64,000 nucleotides of DNA from Thalassia testudinum. Taxonomy: Eukaryota; Streptophyta; Magnoliopsida; Alismatales; Hydrocharitaceae. The notes under the pieces were generated by a model. It saw nothing but the letters and a program-made list of their open reading frames with translations. It ran no database searches and was not told the origin of the DNA. Of this stretch, positions 1 through 9,369 are shown one piece after another; position 1 is the first letter of the stretch; each line of letters starts with the position of its first letter. The position numbers and the translations under genes were made by a program. Location of the stretch: the NCBI GenBank assembly GCA_037157565.1, contig JAZHRO010000019.1:64726501-64790500 (forward strand), read 5' to 3'.

Positions 1-123
1 TGTCGTCACTCTGCTGCGCCTCTCGCCGTGTTAGATTCCTCGCATAATAAAAAAAATGATCAGAGGATTGCGCAACTCAGAATATTCAAAAAAAATAATA
101 ATGTGAATCTATTGCGTCTGTTG

Positions 124-143
124 CCTCCCCGGCAACGGCGCCA
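124..143 (-). other. Primer binding site (tRNA-Asp type), element 0
   Basis: On the minus strand this reads TGGCGCCGTTGCCGGGGAGG. Its first 18 nt are an exact complement of the 3' end of plant tRNA-Asp as I know it, including the CCA tail. It lies 3 nt from the LTR edge, as expected for reverse-transcription priming. It is the best preserved of the tRNA-Asp type PBSs in the window. Confidence 0.9.
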
Positions 144-146
144 ATT

Positions 147-788
147 TGACGGAGCGATTTTCCGCTTTCGATTGAGTTTCGCAAATGAAATAACGCGTTG
201 TAGTATTTAAGTGGTGGAAAAATCGACTAATCAACAATAAAAATAACCACTCACAGAAGAGCGGGTCGTGTCCACAGTGAAGCAATTATGCAATAAACTC
301 TAGATTATTTCATATTCTTTCGGTCCCCTTGCTCTTAGTGCACAGTGCACATGGTGGTTCACAGGGTTCGCCCTCTCCACGGTGGAGAAGGTGGAGATCC
401 CTGCCAGAGCGAGGAAGAAGAAGATCTCCCCCCATCTGTGCTCCTCCTCTTAACTCCTCTCTTCTGCGCTACAAGGGATTTTCAAAATCCCCTTGCTATT
501 TTTGGCCGACGGCTGTTGAGGGTGGCCAGAGGATGGGGAGAAACATATGCTGCCGGTTGTTTGTTGGGGAAATTTATTCCCCAACTCTTTGTTCTTTCTA
601 AATATCATTCCTGCAAATAAAAACAATAAAATCATTACATATTAAGTTATAGAATGTTATAAAATAGATGTAAACTTAAATCATGATGCATACAAATATT
701 CTATAACTTAATGTAGTTATTAACAAACCTAAAAGGTAAGATTAAAGTTACTTAGACGTAATATTAGTCCATTAAAATGTACTCATCA
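147..788 (-). repeat. LTR of element 0 (642 bp)
   Basis: On the plus strand it runs from TGACGGAGCG to GTACTCATCA, with TG...CA ends. Its first ~170 bp and last ~180 bp align by eye with the ends of the N1 LTRs at 9370 and 15080; the shared right end contains a CCATTAA.ATG.ACTCATCA stretch. The middle differs: N1 carries about 1 kb of GC-rich sequence here, whereas this copy has only ~270 bp. Short frames in this interval have no support as genes. Confidence 0.8.
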
Positions 789-1200
789 CAAAGCTGTGTG
801 CATCCTTGAATAATGAAGGCCAATAAAATTCGGATTGCAACACTTTTGCAGCCATTTTCTTTCCTGAGAAGTGGCCACCACAAGCTCGGTCGTGACAAAA
901 AGATAACACACTTTGAACTTTGTCATCAGGGATACACCTCCTGATAATCTGGTTGGCATAGAGGCGAATCAGCATGGGATCATCCCAGAAATAATGCTTG
1001 GCCTCAGCCAGGAACCTGTCCCGTTGCTGTCTGGACCAGCTGTGCTGGGTCTGTCCTACAACCAGGTAGTTGACATAGTCAGCATACCAAGGCAGTTTCT
1101 TGTCTTGCACAGCCAAAATGTGTTCATCGGGAAAGGTATCGGATAAAGGCAGGGAGGGCCCAATGTGGTTTGGGTGGAGTCTAGATAGGTGGTCGGCCAC
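789..1200 (-). pseudogene. Athila-1 integrase N-terminus (zinc-binding domain), truncated
   Basis: This minus-strand frame starts with the end of RNase H (VADHLSRL just upstream). It runs through the connector with PWYADYVNYLV and YFWDDP into the integrase zinc-binding region (CHDRACGGHFSGKKMAAKVL, then FYWPSLF). It ends abruptly where the LTR of element 0 begins, so the catalytic DDE core is not in the window. The last four codons of the open frame (MSTF) belong to the inserted LTR. An intact Athila integrase would extend several hundred residues further. Confidence 0.85.
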
Positions 1201-1490
1201 TACATTCTTTGATCCGGCTTTGTTGCGGATTTCCAGGTCAAATTCTTATAAGAGCAGGATGCATTTGATGAGCCTGGGCTTAGCGTCTTTCTTGGCCACC
1301 AAATGCTGGATGGCCGAATGGTCTGTATAAATGGTCACGTGGGATCCCAGAAGGTAAGATTGGAATTTTTTTAGTCCAAAAACTACGACGAGCAGTTCTT
1401 TCTCTGTGACCGTATAATTTCGTTGGGCCTCGTCCAACGTCTTGCTCGCGTAGTAGATCACTACGGGTTTCTTATCTTGTTTCTGTCCTA
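1201..1490 (-). pseudogene. Athila-1 RNase H domain
   Basis: The minus strand encodes YYASKTLDEAQRNYTVTEKE and LLVVVFGLKKF, then TDHSAIQHLV, a typical gypsy RNase H with the E of TEKELL and the D of TDHS. It is joined to the integrase frame below by one in-frame stop at 1246-1248. Upstream it is out of frame with the RT, so an indel lies near 1480-1500, between the DASDFAIG block and VIYYASK. Confidence 0.85.
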
Positions 1491-2552
1491 GACAGTGCCT
1501 ATGGCAAAGTCTGATGCATCACACATGATCTCAAAGTCCTGGGACCAATCCAGGGGCTGAAGTACAGGTGCTGTGGAAATTGAGTCCCAGAGGGTGTGGT
1601 GAGCCTTGATGCAATCAGAGGTCATGTGGAATAAGGCGTCGTTGGCCAGAAGGTCGGTTAAAGGTTTGGAAGGCTTGGAGAAGTCTTTGATGAACCTTCG
1701 ATAGAAGCCAACATGTCCCAGGAATGAACTGATCTGCCAGACCTAGCTAGGCAGAGGAAGTTTGGAAATCAACTCAACTTTAGCCCGATCCACCTCAATG
1801 CCCCTATGTGATACGATGTGACCGAGGACGATTCCTTCTTGAACCATAAAATGGCTCTTTTCCCAACTTAACACCAAATTAACCTTGATACATTGTTTCA
1901 GGATTTTCTCCAAGTTGCTCAAACAGTGGTCGGATGAATTTCCAAATATAAAGAAATCATCCATAAAGACCTCTAGGTATTCACCCACCATTTCTGAAAA
2001 AATGGCTAGCATGCAACGCTGAAAGGTAGCGGGTGCGTTGCATAACCCGAATGGCATACGACGGAATGCAAATGTGCCGTACGGGCAAGTGAATGTGGTC
2101 TTCTCTTAATCTTTAAGGGCAATTTTGACTTGGTTATATCCTGAATATCCATCAAGGAAGCAAAAATACTTTTGCCCTGCCAATCTTTCAAGAATCTGGT
2201 TGATGAATGGCAGGGGGAAATGATCTTTCTTGGTTGCTTCATTGAGTTTCCTGTAATCAATACACACCCACCATGCGGTGGTGGTGCGGGTGGGGATGGA
2301 TTCGCCACGTTCATTGGTAACAACGGTGACCCTGGATTTCTTCGAAACCACTTGAGTGGGGCTCACCCAGGGACTATCAGAGATGGGATAGATGATGTCG
2401 GCGTCAAGCCACTTGATAATTTCTTTCTTAACGACCTCCCGCATATTTGGGTTTAACCGTCTCTGCATCTGACGGGAGGGTCGCGCCCCATCTTCTAGGT
2501 AGATCTTGTGGGTACAATAGGTGGGGCTAATTCCTCTCAAATCTGAAATAGT
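1490..2552 (-). pseudogene. Athila-1 reverse transcriptase
   Basis: RT blocks appear in order: WLDADIIYPISDSPWVSPTQ, VCIDYRKLN, FPLPFINQILERLAG, CFLDGYSGYNQ, MPFGLCNAPATFQRCM, the catalytic box FMDD in LEVFMDDFFIFG, VLGHIVS and FLGHVGFYRRFI. All three catalytic aspartates appear to be present. The frame continues from the protease with only three in-frame stops (2553, 2106 and 1743), so the domain is worn but well preserved. The acidic block MCDASDFAIG near 1510-1540 marks the start of RNase H. Confidence 0.9.
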
Positions 2553-3581
2553 CTAGCCAATGGCAGCCCTATGTTCTGATAGGGTTGCTGTTAATCTAAG
2601 TTCCTGATCCCTAGTTAGGTTGGCATTGATAATTATGGGGAAGGTTTTGTTAGGTCCCAAGAAGACATACTTGAGATTCTCGGGTAGCGGCTTTAGTTCA
2701 GGTGTGGGTGGAACATTGTTTGATGGAAAGGGGAAAGGTGGGAGTTGATCAACATCGATTTCCTTGAATGGTGTTGGTTGATGGTAATCAGCCTTGCAGA
2801 GGTCCATGGGCATAGATGGTGATGGATCAGAACAGTTGTTATAGGATTGGTAGTTTGAGACAGAACTATGGGTGAGGCATTCCTCGACCAAAGGTTCCAC
2901 GGGATCATGTTCCTCGATACAGTCGCAATCAAAAGACTTGGTCGCCCAGAAGATATCAAACTGCATTTTCTTGTCTCCGAAGGCGATTTTCATGCATCCC
3001 GTGTCACAATCGATGTTTGCCTTAGCCGTAGCTAAGAAAGGTCTGCCTAAGATTATGGGTGTGTTCTGTAGTTTTTCAGGGACTTTCATGTCGAGCACCA
3101 AGAAGTTGACTGGAAAATAGAAGTCCTTGACCCACACAATCATGTCCTCGACAACCCCCTTCGGGGTCTTCACAGATCTATCGGCCAACTGGATGGTGAC
3201 AGGTGTGGGCGTCATCTCTCCGAAACCAAATTGGTGGTACAGGGTTGTAGGAATCAGATTGATGGAAGTGCCTAAGTCTAGGAGCACTCTATCAAATGTC
3301 ATGTCCCCGATATTGCAGGATATTAGGGGTGCTCCTAGGTCAGTTCGTTTGAGTGGAAAGTTGCTTGATATCATAGAACTTGCTTGCTCTGAGAGCATAA
3401 CCTTCCTAGGTGCTTGAAGTCTTGGCTTACGTTTGGGTGTACAAGCATCCTTTAGAAACTTGGCATATGCCGGGATGTGCTTGACAACTTCGAGGAGCGG
3501 AATATTAATCTGAACCTGCTTAAAGATCTCCAAAAGCTCCCTAGTTTCCACAACACTTTTCTTCTTCTTGATTGTCTCCAA
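2553..3581 (-). pseudogene. Athila-1 aspartic protease region (342-codon open frame)
   Basis: This is the longest clean frame of Athila-1. The protease core carries the retropepsin active-site motif as LLDLGTSINLIP (D-L-G-T), followed by IQLADRS and IILGRPFLATA. The C-terminal 120 residues are a proline- and acid-rich linker into RT. Upstream (KHIPAYAKFLKDAC) is the conserved gag-to-PR junction of Athila polyproteins. The start methionine is only the first Met after a stop: the same frame continues upstream to 4175, so this is one segment of a gag-pol polyprotein. Confidence 0.9.
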
Positions 3582-5390
3582 GGCCTCGGGGTAGGGTGTC
3601 TGAACATGGATAGGATCTATTTATGGGTCCTTAGGGTTTTCCAGTGCCTCTTTTGAGTCGGGTGTTTCAGACAGTGAAGTCTCAGGGAGAGTCGGCCATT
3701 TGGGATCTTGGGTTTTGGTGCCGCTTCTCAAGGTTACTGCATTTGCAGAGGCATTGGGACCATGGGTTGATCCTTGAGAAGACGAGGACGAAGAAGCACC
3801 AAACCCAGGGGGTGTTTGTGGGGCTGGCTGGACCATGTGAGCCTGCTCGGGATTGCCTTGGAACCCTTGCGAATTGGGGCCTCTGTTAATCATGTTTTGC
3901 GGGTTCGGTTGTGGCTGGGAAGGCAGGGATCCTTGTTGTTTACAGTCCAACAACTAGCTTAACTATCCCTTTACTGAAGACATTTCCTCCTGATGTTTTT
4001 GGTTCATCTCAGCCGTCATCTTTATTAGGGTGTCCATTTGGTTTTGCGGGGGAGGGGCTGCCCTATTCGGATTATATAGGGGTCTAACTGGTGGTCCTTG
4101 CTGATAGGGGGCAAGTTTGGATGCTGGTTTGGCCTGGGCTGGTTCTGGAATTGAGGGGGTTTCTGGTTTGTTCAACCAAAGTTGGGGTGATTACGCTAGC
4201 TGGTGTTGTAAGTGTTGGAGAAAGGGTTAGGTTTAGCATAACCTTGGACAACCTGTACATCTTCAAGGATATCAGATGTCGAGGGGGAGGGAAGAGAGTA
4301 ATCAAGGGTTGAGGGAGCAAAGGTCCCTCCCTGGAATGTGGTCAGGGGTTGTTCCAGGTTCAGTTGGCTTACGGGTTGGACCAGGTCAACATTGTGAGCT
4401 CCCTTTGCTAGGGAGAAGGTCTGTAACGGGTTCCTGGTCTAGTTCAGTAGCTCATCTATCTTTTTATCCACCAATTCCACTTGAACTAATTTCTTGGCAA
4501 TGATATCCATGTCAACCATCCCAGAATTTGCTTGTATCTCATAAATCCCACCACGAGGTTGATTGGATCGGCTAAACTGGGTCATGGAGGCATTGTTGAG
4601 CGAATTTTCGCTCATAGACTCAAAGAGCTCAAATGCGCTCTCCTCGTCTTTGTTTAGGAAGTTCGCCCCTGCATGAGGCATCGACGAAGTTCTGTAGGTT
4701 GCTGTCCAGACCGTGGTAGAAGATCTGGGCCAATTGCCACCTTGGTACTTCGTGGTGTGGGCATTTCCTCAATAGTTCATTAAATCTTTCTCACGCCCCA
4801 TGGAACTGTTCCCTACCCTGGAGTGTAAAGGTAGTAATGGCTCTTCTGAGGGCATTGGTCTTTCCTATGGGGAAGAATTTCTTTAAGAATGCATGCCTCA
4901 GTTCTTCCCAAGTGGTGATGGGTCTACCTAGGGTTCTAAACCAGTGAGATGCTTTGTTTCTCAGCGAGAAGGGGTACATCTTAATCAAAACAATGTCAAG
5001 GCTAATGTTCCTAGGTTTTATAGTCGGGGATATCCGGTCAAGATCCTCTAGGTGCTGGAAGGGATCTTCATTTGAGCTTCCGTGGAAGTGGCTCTGAATC
5101 AGACTAAGGACATTTGGTTTTAGTTCAAAATCATCTCCCCTTTCAGGGATCCTAAGGTGTGGCTCGACTCGAATAGCGGAAGGATTGTGGAAGTCGTGGA
5201 GGGGCCAAGGTTGGTCCTAGAATGGTGGTAGATCAAGTGGCGGTTGCCCTTGTGGGTTTTGCAACCGGTGAATGCCTTGCATGATAGTGTGGATCTGTTG
5301 CTGCTGAAGCCGGTGGTTTGCATTAATCTAGGCTTGGTTGATGGTCATTATGTCTGGTGGGGGTTGGTCCTCAACCTCATCTACTCTGGG
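3582..5390 (-). pseudogene. Athila-1 gag
   Basis: The minus strand holds the retrotransposon gag (capsid) domain in pieces: DPFQHLEDLDRI around 5050, then KMYPFSLRNKASHWFRTL, TWEELRHAFLKKFFPIGKTN and LRRAITTF (4791-4988), HEVPRWQLAQIFYHGL (about 4740), and FELFESMSENSLNNASM (4439-4681). A Gln/Pro-rich tail with MNQKHQEEMSSVKG follows (3963-4175). At least two frameshifts and several stops break it. No CCHC zinc knuckle is seen, which fits Athila gag. The tail from 4175 is in frame with the protease. Confidence 0.85.
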
Positions 5391-6595
5391 TTCAGCTATG
5401 TCTCTAGCAGAATTAGGTCGCCTGGATTCCTGTCCCAAAACAAACAACTCGGGATACAGTGATCGTCTCCCGTGCATACACTAGAGAAGAACAGGAGGGG
5501 ATGAGGAGAGCGACAGATGCGAGAAGTGTGTGTACAACCAAGCAAACAAGCCTAGTCCTTATGGTGTATTCCTTAGAGGACCTAGAAATTTCCAAAAGGG
5601 TGATCAAGTCCGTAAGCACTGGACTCCCCTTTCCAAAGCTAATCTGGCGAGGTTGATTACGAGGAGATTGTAGGGAAGGTTCTTCCTTTGGCTTGCGCCT
5701 CCGGTTCCATAGACCCACAACCGCGGTCGTTTGACACTTCCCCTCAGCCTAGTCACCAGATTCTACTAAGGGAATGAAAGCTAAGTGCCCAGCGAACAAA
5801 ACCACGCCTCTCGAGGCTTAACCCAGTCCTTCCTAGGGCATGTCTACCCTGTTTGAAAAGGGCTAGGATAGTGCTTGTGCTAGGGTTATGTGGTGAGGCG
5901 TTGATTAGGGTTGTGCCTTTTAGTTTTCCAATTCCAGTGTGTGTGCTCTTATCAAAACATGATTTTCAAGTAAGGATTTTTTAAGACGTGTCTTTTAATG
6001 TTTCATCCTTACTTTTGTGTCTTTTAGGATTGACGTGTCTTAATGTTTCAGACAAGTTTTAGGTGGGCACGTCAAGTTTTGCACACAATTGGTGAAAGTG
6101 GATTTCCTTTGATGTGAAGAGGCTCTAATACCCTAATGTACTCATCTTAGTGATCATGCAGCTTCTATTGGATGAGTCGATTTTAGGGGTGAGTGGTGCG
6201 GCTCAAGTCAAGTCATGGTGGCTTCGCAAACACCACTCAAAAAGAAAGATAAACACTCCAAAAAGATTAGGTCTTAAGAATGTTAGAGTATATATATATA
6301 TATATATTTTTGTTAGGTGATGAGTGAAGGATGTGGATCAGGCAATCATACACCACACCAAAATTTTTTCGATTTTACAATTTTTTTAAATATTTTTTTT
6401 CTAGGCAAGCAAACAACCACGAGTAAAGAATTACTCACAATCGGTCCTTGCTGCGCTTACTCCATCTCTGTCGTCACGAGCTGCGCTACTTCGTCGTCTA
6501 AGCGTCGAGTTCCTGCAACCATCAAGTAGAGGTAAAAAATGTGTTAGATGATGTGAGCATGGATGTAAAATGGAAGTGACAAAATAAATCCGTAG
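5391..6595 (-). other. Athila-1 leader between PBS and gag
   Basis: About 1.2 kb lies between the PBS and the first gag-like codons. Small frames on both strands (for example 5413-5718) show no gag or pol motif and look incidental. A (TA)n tract lies at 6289-6307. It is the transcribed leader, where packaging signals would be expected, but I recognise none. Confidence 0.6.
6289..6307. repeat. (TA)n microsatellite in the Athila-1 leader
   Basis: There are nine and a half uninterrupted TA units. It is a simple sequence with no further structure. Confidence 0.9.
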
Positions 6596-6615
6596 CCTCC
6601 CCGGCGACGGCGCCA
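6596..6615 (-). other. Primer binding site of Athila-1 (tRNA-Asp type)
   Basis: The minus strand reads TGGCGCCGTCGCCGGGGAGG, one mismatch from the tRNA-Asp complement over the first 18 nt. It is separated from the LTR terminus (TG at 6621) by five bases. Confidence 0.9.
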
Positions 6616-6811
6616 AAAACTGACGTGGGGAAGATGCGTATGTTTAAAAGGGTCGTTATAACTTGCGCTCGCAACGTCAGTTTTAAATAAAGAAACGGAC
6701 GTGAGTCCGAGTGTCGATCTCAGGGAGGCGTGAAAACCAGATTTTTCTTGTCACTTAATGTCACGAAAATGATGGGTTTTTGCTTGCAAGAAGACGTGGG
6801 TGAAAAGCGAG

Positions 6812-6812
6812 T

Positions 6813-6844
<32 letters not shown>
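6812..6844. repeat. (GA)n microsatellite
   Basis: A GA-repeat tract with one AAA interruption, in the transcribed part of the Athila-1 LTR downstream of the TATA box. Confidence 0.9.
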
Positions 6845-7165
6845 ATAGGGTTAGAATCTTTCATTCACAACATGCAACTTAAACATAAAAAAGGGCAAGT
6901 AATTAGATAGGAAACAACTTCATTTGACATACAACTTTGGTTTTACAATTACAACACTAGATAAATGCTTAAATACAAGTAAAGTAAAGCTCAAGATAAA
7001 GAGGGAAAAAGAGAGAGAAGACGACGAGGCGGCCACGGCGGTGGAGAGGGGATCCGTCGGCGGCTCGTTAGCTTCGGTGATTACAAAGAGAGCTAATGGT
7101 GGCTAGGAGTGGGGTAGAGCACTTGCAAGTGAATTCAATGCCCTTCCATGAGTGGTTGGATGGAG

Positions 7166-7173
7166 TTTATATA
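7166..7173 (-). promoter_or_regulatory. TATA box of the Athila-1 LTR
   Basis: The minus strand reads TATATAAA within CCTATATAAACTCC. It is placed so that about 500 bp of R-U5 separate it from the PBS, a sensible LTR geometry. Inferred from position and sequence only. Confidence 0.6.
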
Positions 7174-7204
7174 GGAAAAAGGGTTTTCTAATTTAAGTAT
7201 GGGC

Positions 7205-7231
7205 TTTAGCGACGTCCGGGACGTCGCTAAA
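7205..7231. promoter_or_regulatory. Perfect 27-bp palindrome with two GACGTC boxes, upstream of the LTR TATA box
   Basis: The 13-nt arms TTTAGCGACGTCC and GGACGTCGCTAAA are exact reverse complements separated by a single G. Each arm holds GACGTC, the C-box core bound by plant bZIP factors. The centre lies about 45 bp upstream of the TATA box on the minus strand, a usual place for an activator site. Regulatory function is inferred. Confidence 0.65.
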
Positions 7232-7870
7232 CCTATACCAAATCCGTCAGTGTAGCCCCCTTTGCCCACCGATCGTCAGCATGCCCTGTGCTTCCTCTGT
7301 GGCAATTCGCACGCGCATTGTTCGATCGGACGGCTGAGATCTTGCGAAGGGCGTGCTCGAGGATTGCTGCTGAGGTGTGCATTTCTGCCCCGTCATCGCG
7401 CACGTGAGCGTCTGCGCGCATCCGTTGCGCCACGCGGTTCAATCTTTGCCATTTGCTGCTGATCAGGCAGCTCAATTTTCCCGTAGCGCCCCTTCGCCTT
7501 CCATCTGCTACGGAGCGCAGTTCGATCCCGCATCGGATGCGCGGGCGGAGAGTGGTCGACCGCTGTGCTGTCGCAGCGGTTTGTCGCAGAGAGGGTGGGT
7601 GTGCATGGCTCTCAGCTATTCTATCAAAGATCGACGGCTGAGAGCTATCCTCCGGGTGAAGGCAAAAACAGGAAGTGGTGAGGGTGCGACGAGCAGGCGC
7701 CATGTGGCACGCTGTGGGCCGTTGATCATCAGATCAACGGTCAGAACTTCTTGGGCCAATTGCAGGAGCTTCGGATGTCGGATTTGGCCGATTTTGATTC
7801 CGTTGGACTCAGTTAGTCGCTCTGAATCCATCTGTGTGGTCCGATTGCTCATCTAAGGCTTGTTTTGACA

Positions 7871-8532
7871 TGTTCTTGTACACATGGTCGTTAATAATGC
7901 ATTATAAGCAATCTTGATGTGCAATGCATGTGATGCTCCTATTCCTATTTATGATGTATCCACTGTTCATTTTACCTTTAAGACCATTCCCTTTTGGCAG
8001 AGTTAGCATTGTACAATGCAGTGTTATCAGCCCTTATCTCCTCTCTCGATTTAGTCGCTGAAGGATTCGCGAGGCCCTTGTGCCTTGCTCTTGTGAGAGC
8101 CCTGTGCTCCTCTACTGCTGTGCTCCTTTGAGGCGGGAAGGTTTAAGGTGTCTGTGCCTTAGTTCTATCGATTGATTGGCCACTCTTGTGCTTGGTTTTA
8201 ATAATTGCTGAGAAATTTGATTTGGTTGCTGTGCATTTATTTGAATATTTGTGAGCTTGACTTTGAGGGGTTAATTTGGTGATTTAAATCACCATTTTAA
8301 CCTGATATTTTTACACTATTATTCTGATGTTATTGAAATATCATTTTGAATATCATTGCCTTCAATTGCTTATATTCCTTGTGATTGGTAAATTTAAATT
8401 GCATACTTGCTCCCTGTGATCAACCTCGAACTCTATTTTCTGAATCTGAGCATATAAATTTAAATGATTTGAGCGATTCTGTCGTCTACTACGACGCATT
8501 TCTTAAACAACGACGATTTCGATTGAATATTT
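7871..8532 (+). repeat. Probable 5' LTR (distal part) of Athila-2
   Basis: This AT-rich non-coding stretch lies directly upstream of a plus-strand tRNA-Asp type PBS at 8533, so an LTR must end near 8530. I cannot place its left edge: Athila-1 may have inserted inside this LTR, and the 3' LTR of Athila-2 is not clearly recognisable. No gene is seen. Confidence 0.4.
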
Positions 8533-8552
8533 TGGCGCTGTTGTCAGAAAGC
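8533..8552 (+). other. Decayed primer binding site of Athila-2
   Basis: TGGCGCTGTTGTCAGAAAGC matches the tRNA-Asp complement TGGCGCCGTTGCCGGGGA except for transitions (C to T, G to A), the pattern expected from decay of methylated cytosines. It marks Athila-2 as older than the other elements here. Confidence 0.7.
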
Positions 8553-9369
8553 AACGCGCAATTTGATTTCACTAATTGTAATTTCTGATCTGATACTAAC
8601 TTGTTCTATCTATTTTGTTGTGATTGTGCGAGGTACACAAAGAAGATCAGCGGCTCGACAGCCACTCCAGGGGCAGGTAATCTCATTTCCTTCTTAAGCC
8701 CCTAATTCTGGAAGGTTTAAAAAGAGAAATCAATTAGGATCAACTCGCATTCCTTATTAGACTTAATCACTTGAGTTGCCTGATTTGATTTATTTTAGAC
8801 AACCCCCTTCAGATTTGTGCACCTAATAAGGATTTACGGTGCCCAGGGCTATTCACCTTCTTAATTGAACCCTAAGTGCCACAATTGGAAAGAATTGGAT
8901 CTGGAAAAGAACTAAATCAGGGTTTCTATTTTAGGGCTTGAGAAAAACACACTTGCCTGAATAAAAAGGGAATTGATTTCCTGCATTATGTGTCACCCAA
9001 ACCTTGCTTGAAGTGACCTAATCAAGAAAACCCTAAAAGAAAGCTCTAACATTCACTTGAATCCTTAAAACTTAGGACTTAATAACTTGCTTGCAAATCA
9101 CTCAGGATGATTTTGGGTTTATTACCCAACTCATCCTAAACTTTAGGACAGATTAGGTGAAGTTGACCCACCTATTGGGTTAACCAACCTTCAAATTTGG
9201 TCACAAATCACAATCAACTCTAAAGTTCAAGTGAAATTCTAAGCACCATAAATTCAGGATTAAAATTGGTAGACTTAAGGGGTCAAGTTGCTCATTTTGG
9301 TCTACTTGGATTCTCAGTGATAAGGAAGGTCGGGTAGGGGAAATCCTATAACCCGTGGGGACGCTATAC
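8553..9369 (+). other. Athila-2 leader, left part (continues at 16805)
   Basis: This is non-coding sequence between the PBS and gag, cut at 9369 by insertion of N1. The last five bases, TATAC (9365-9369), are repeated at 16805-16809 and are the N1 target-site duplication. I see no reading frame or motif of note. Confidence 0.7.

Larger units (their letters stand above)
1..788 (-). mobile_element. 5' end of a minus-strand LTR retrotransposon (element 0), continuing left of the window
   Basis: A 5' LTR (147-788) lies to the right of a tRNA-Asp type primer binding site (124-143), so the element reads leftward and only the start of its leader (1-123) is in the window. It interrupts the integrase reading frame of Athila-1 at 788/789. 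Bases 789-793 (CAAAG) are the expected right copy of its target-site duplication; the left copy would lie outside. Its LTR matches the N1 LTR at both ends, so it is probably a member of that family. Nothing coding is visible in 1-123. Confidence 0.8.
789..7870 (-). mobile_element. Athila-1, Ty3/gypsy element, truncated on the left by element 0
   Basis: Right to left on the minus strand the order is 5' LTR (6621-about 7870), PBS, ~1.2 kb leader, gag, protease, reverse transcriptase, RNase H and the N-terminus of integrase, which stops at 789. Assignment to Athila rests on the RT box FMDD, the tRNA-Asp PBS, and PR/RT blocks such as LLDLGTS, VCIDYRKLN, MPFGLCNAP and CFLDGYSGYNQ. The remaining integrase and 3' LTR must lie left of the window. 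The right edge is inferred from TG...CA ends; no TSD can be checked. Confidence 0.85.
6621..7870 (-). repeat. 5' LTR of Athila-1 (right boundary approximate)
   Basis: It starts at TGACGTGGGG next to the PBS. The proposed far end is TTTTGACA at 7870, which gives TG...CA termini and about 1250 bp. The 3' LTR is outside the window, so the edge cannot be confirmed by comparison. Inside are a (GA)n tract (6812-6844), a minus-strand TATA box (7166-7173), a 27-bp palindrome just upstream of it, and a GC-rich stretch (7240-7720) with incidental frames on both strands. Confidence 0.6.

Noticed and set aside
124..143. tRNA-Asp-like sequence, and similar ones at 6596, 15058, 37544, 48786, 8533 and 54660
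   Set aside because: Only the last ~18 nt of tRNA-Asp are matched and each sits at an LTR edge. These are primer binding sites, not tRNA genes.
7233..7856. 156- and 159-codon frames on opposite strands
   Set aside because: They lie in the GC-rich U3 of the Athila-1 LTR, overlap each other antisense and have no recognisable domain.
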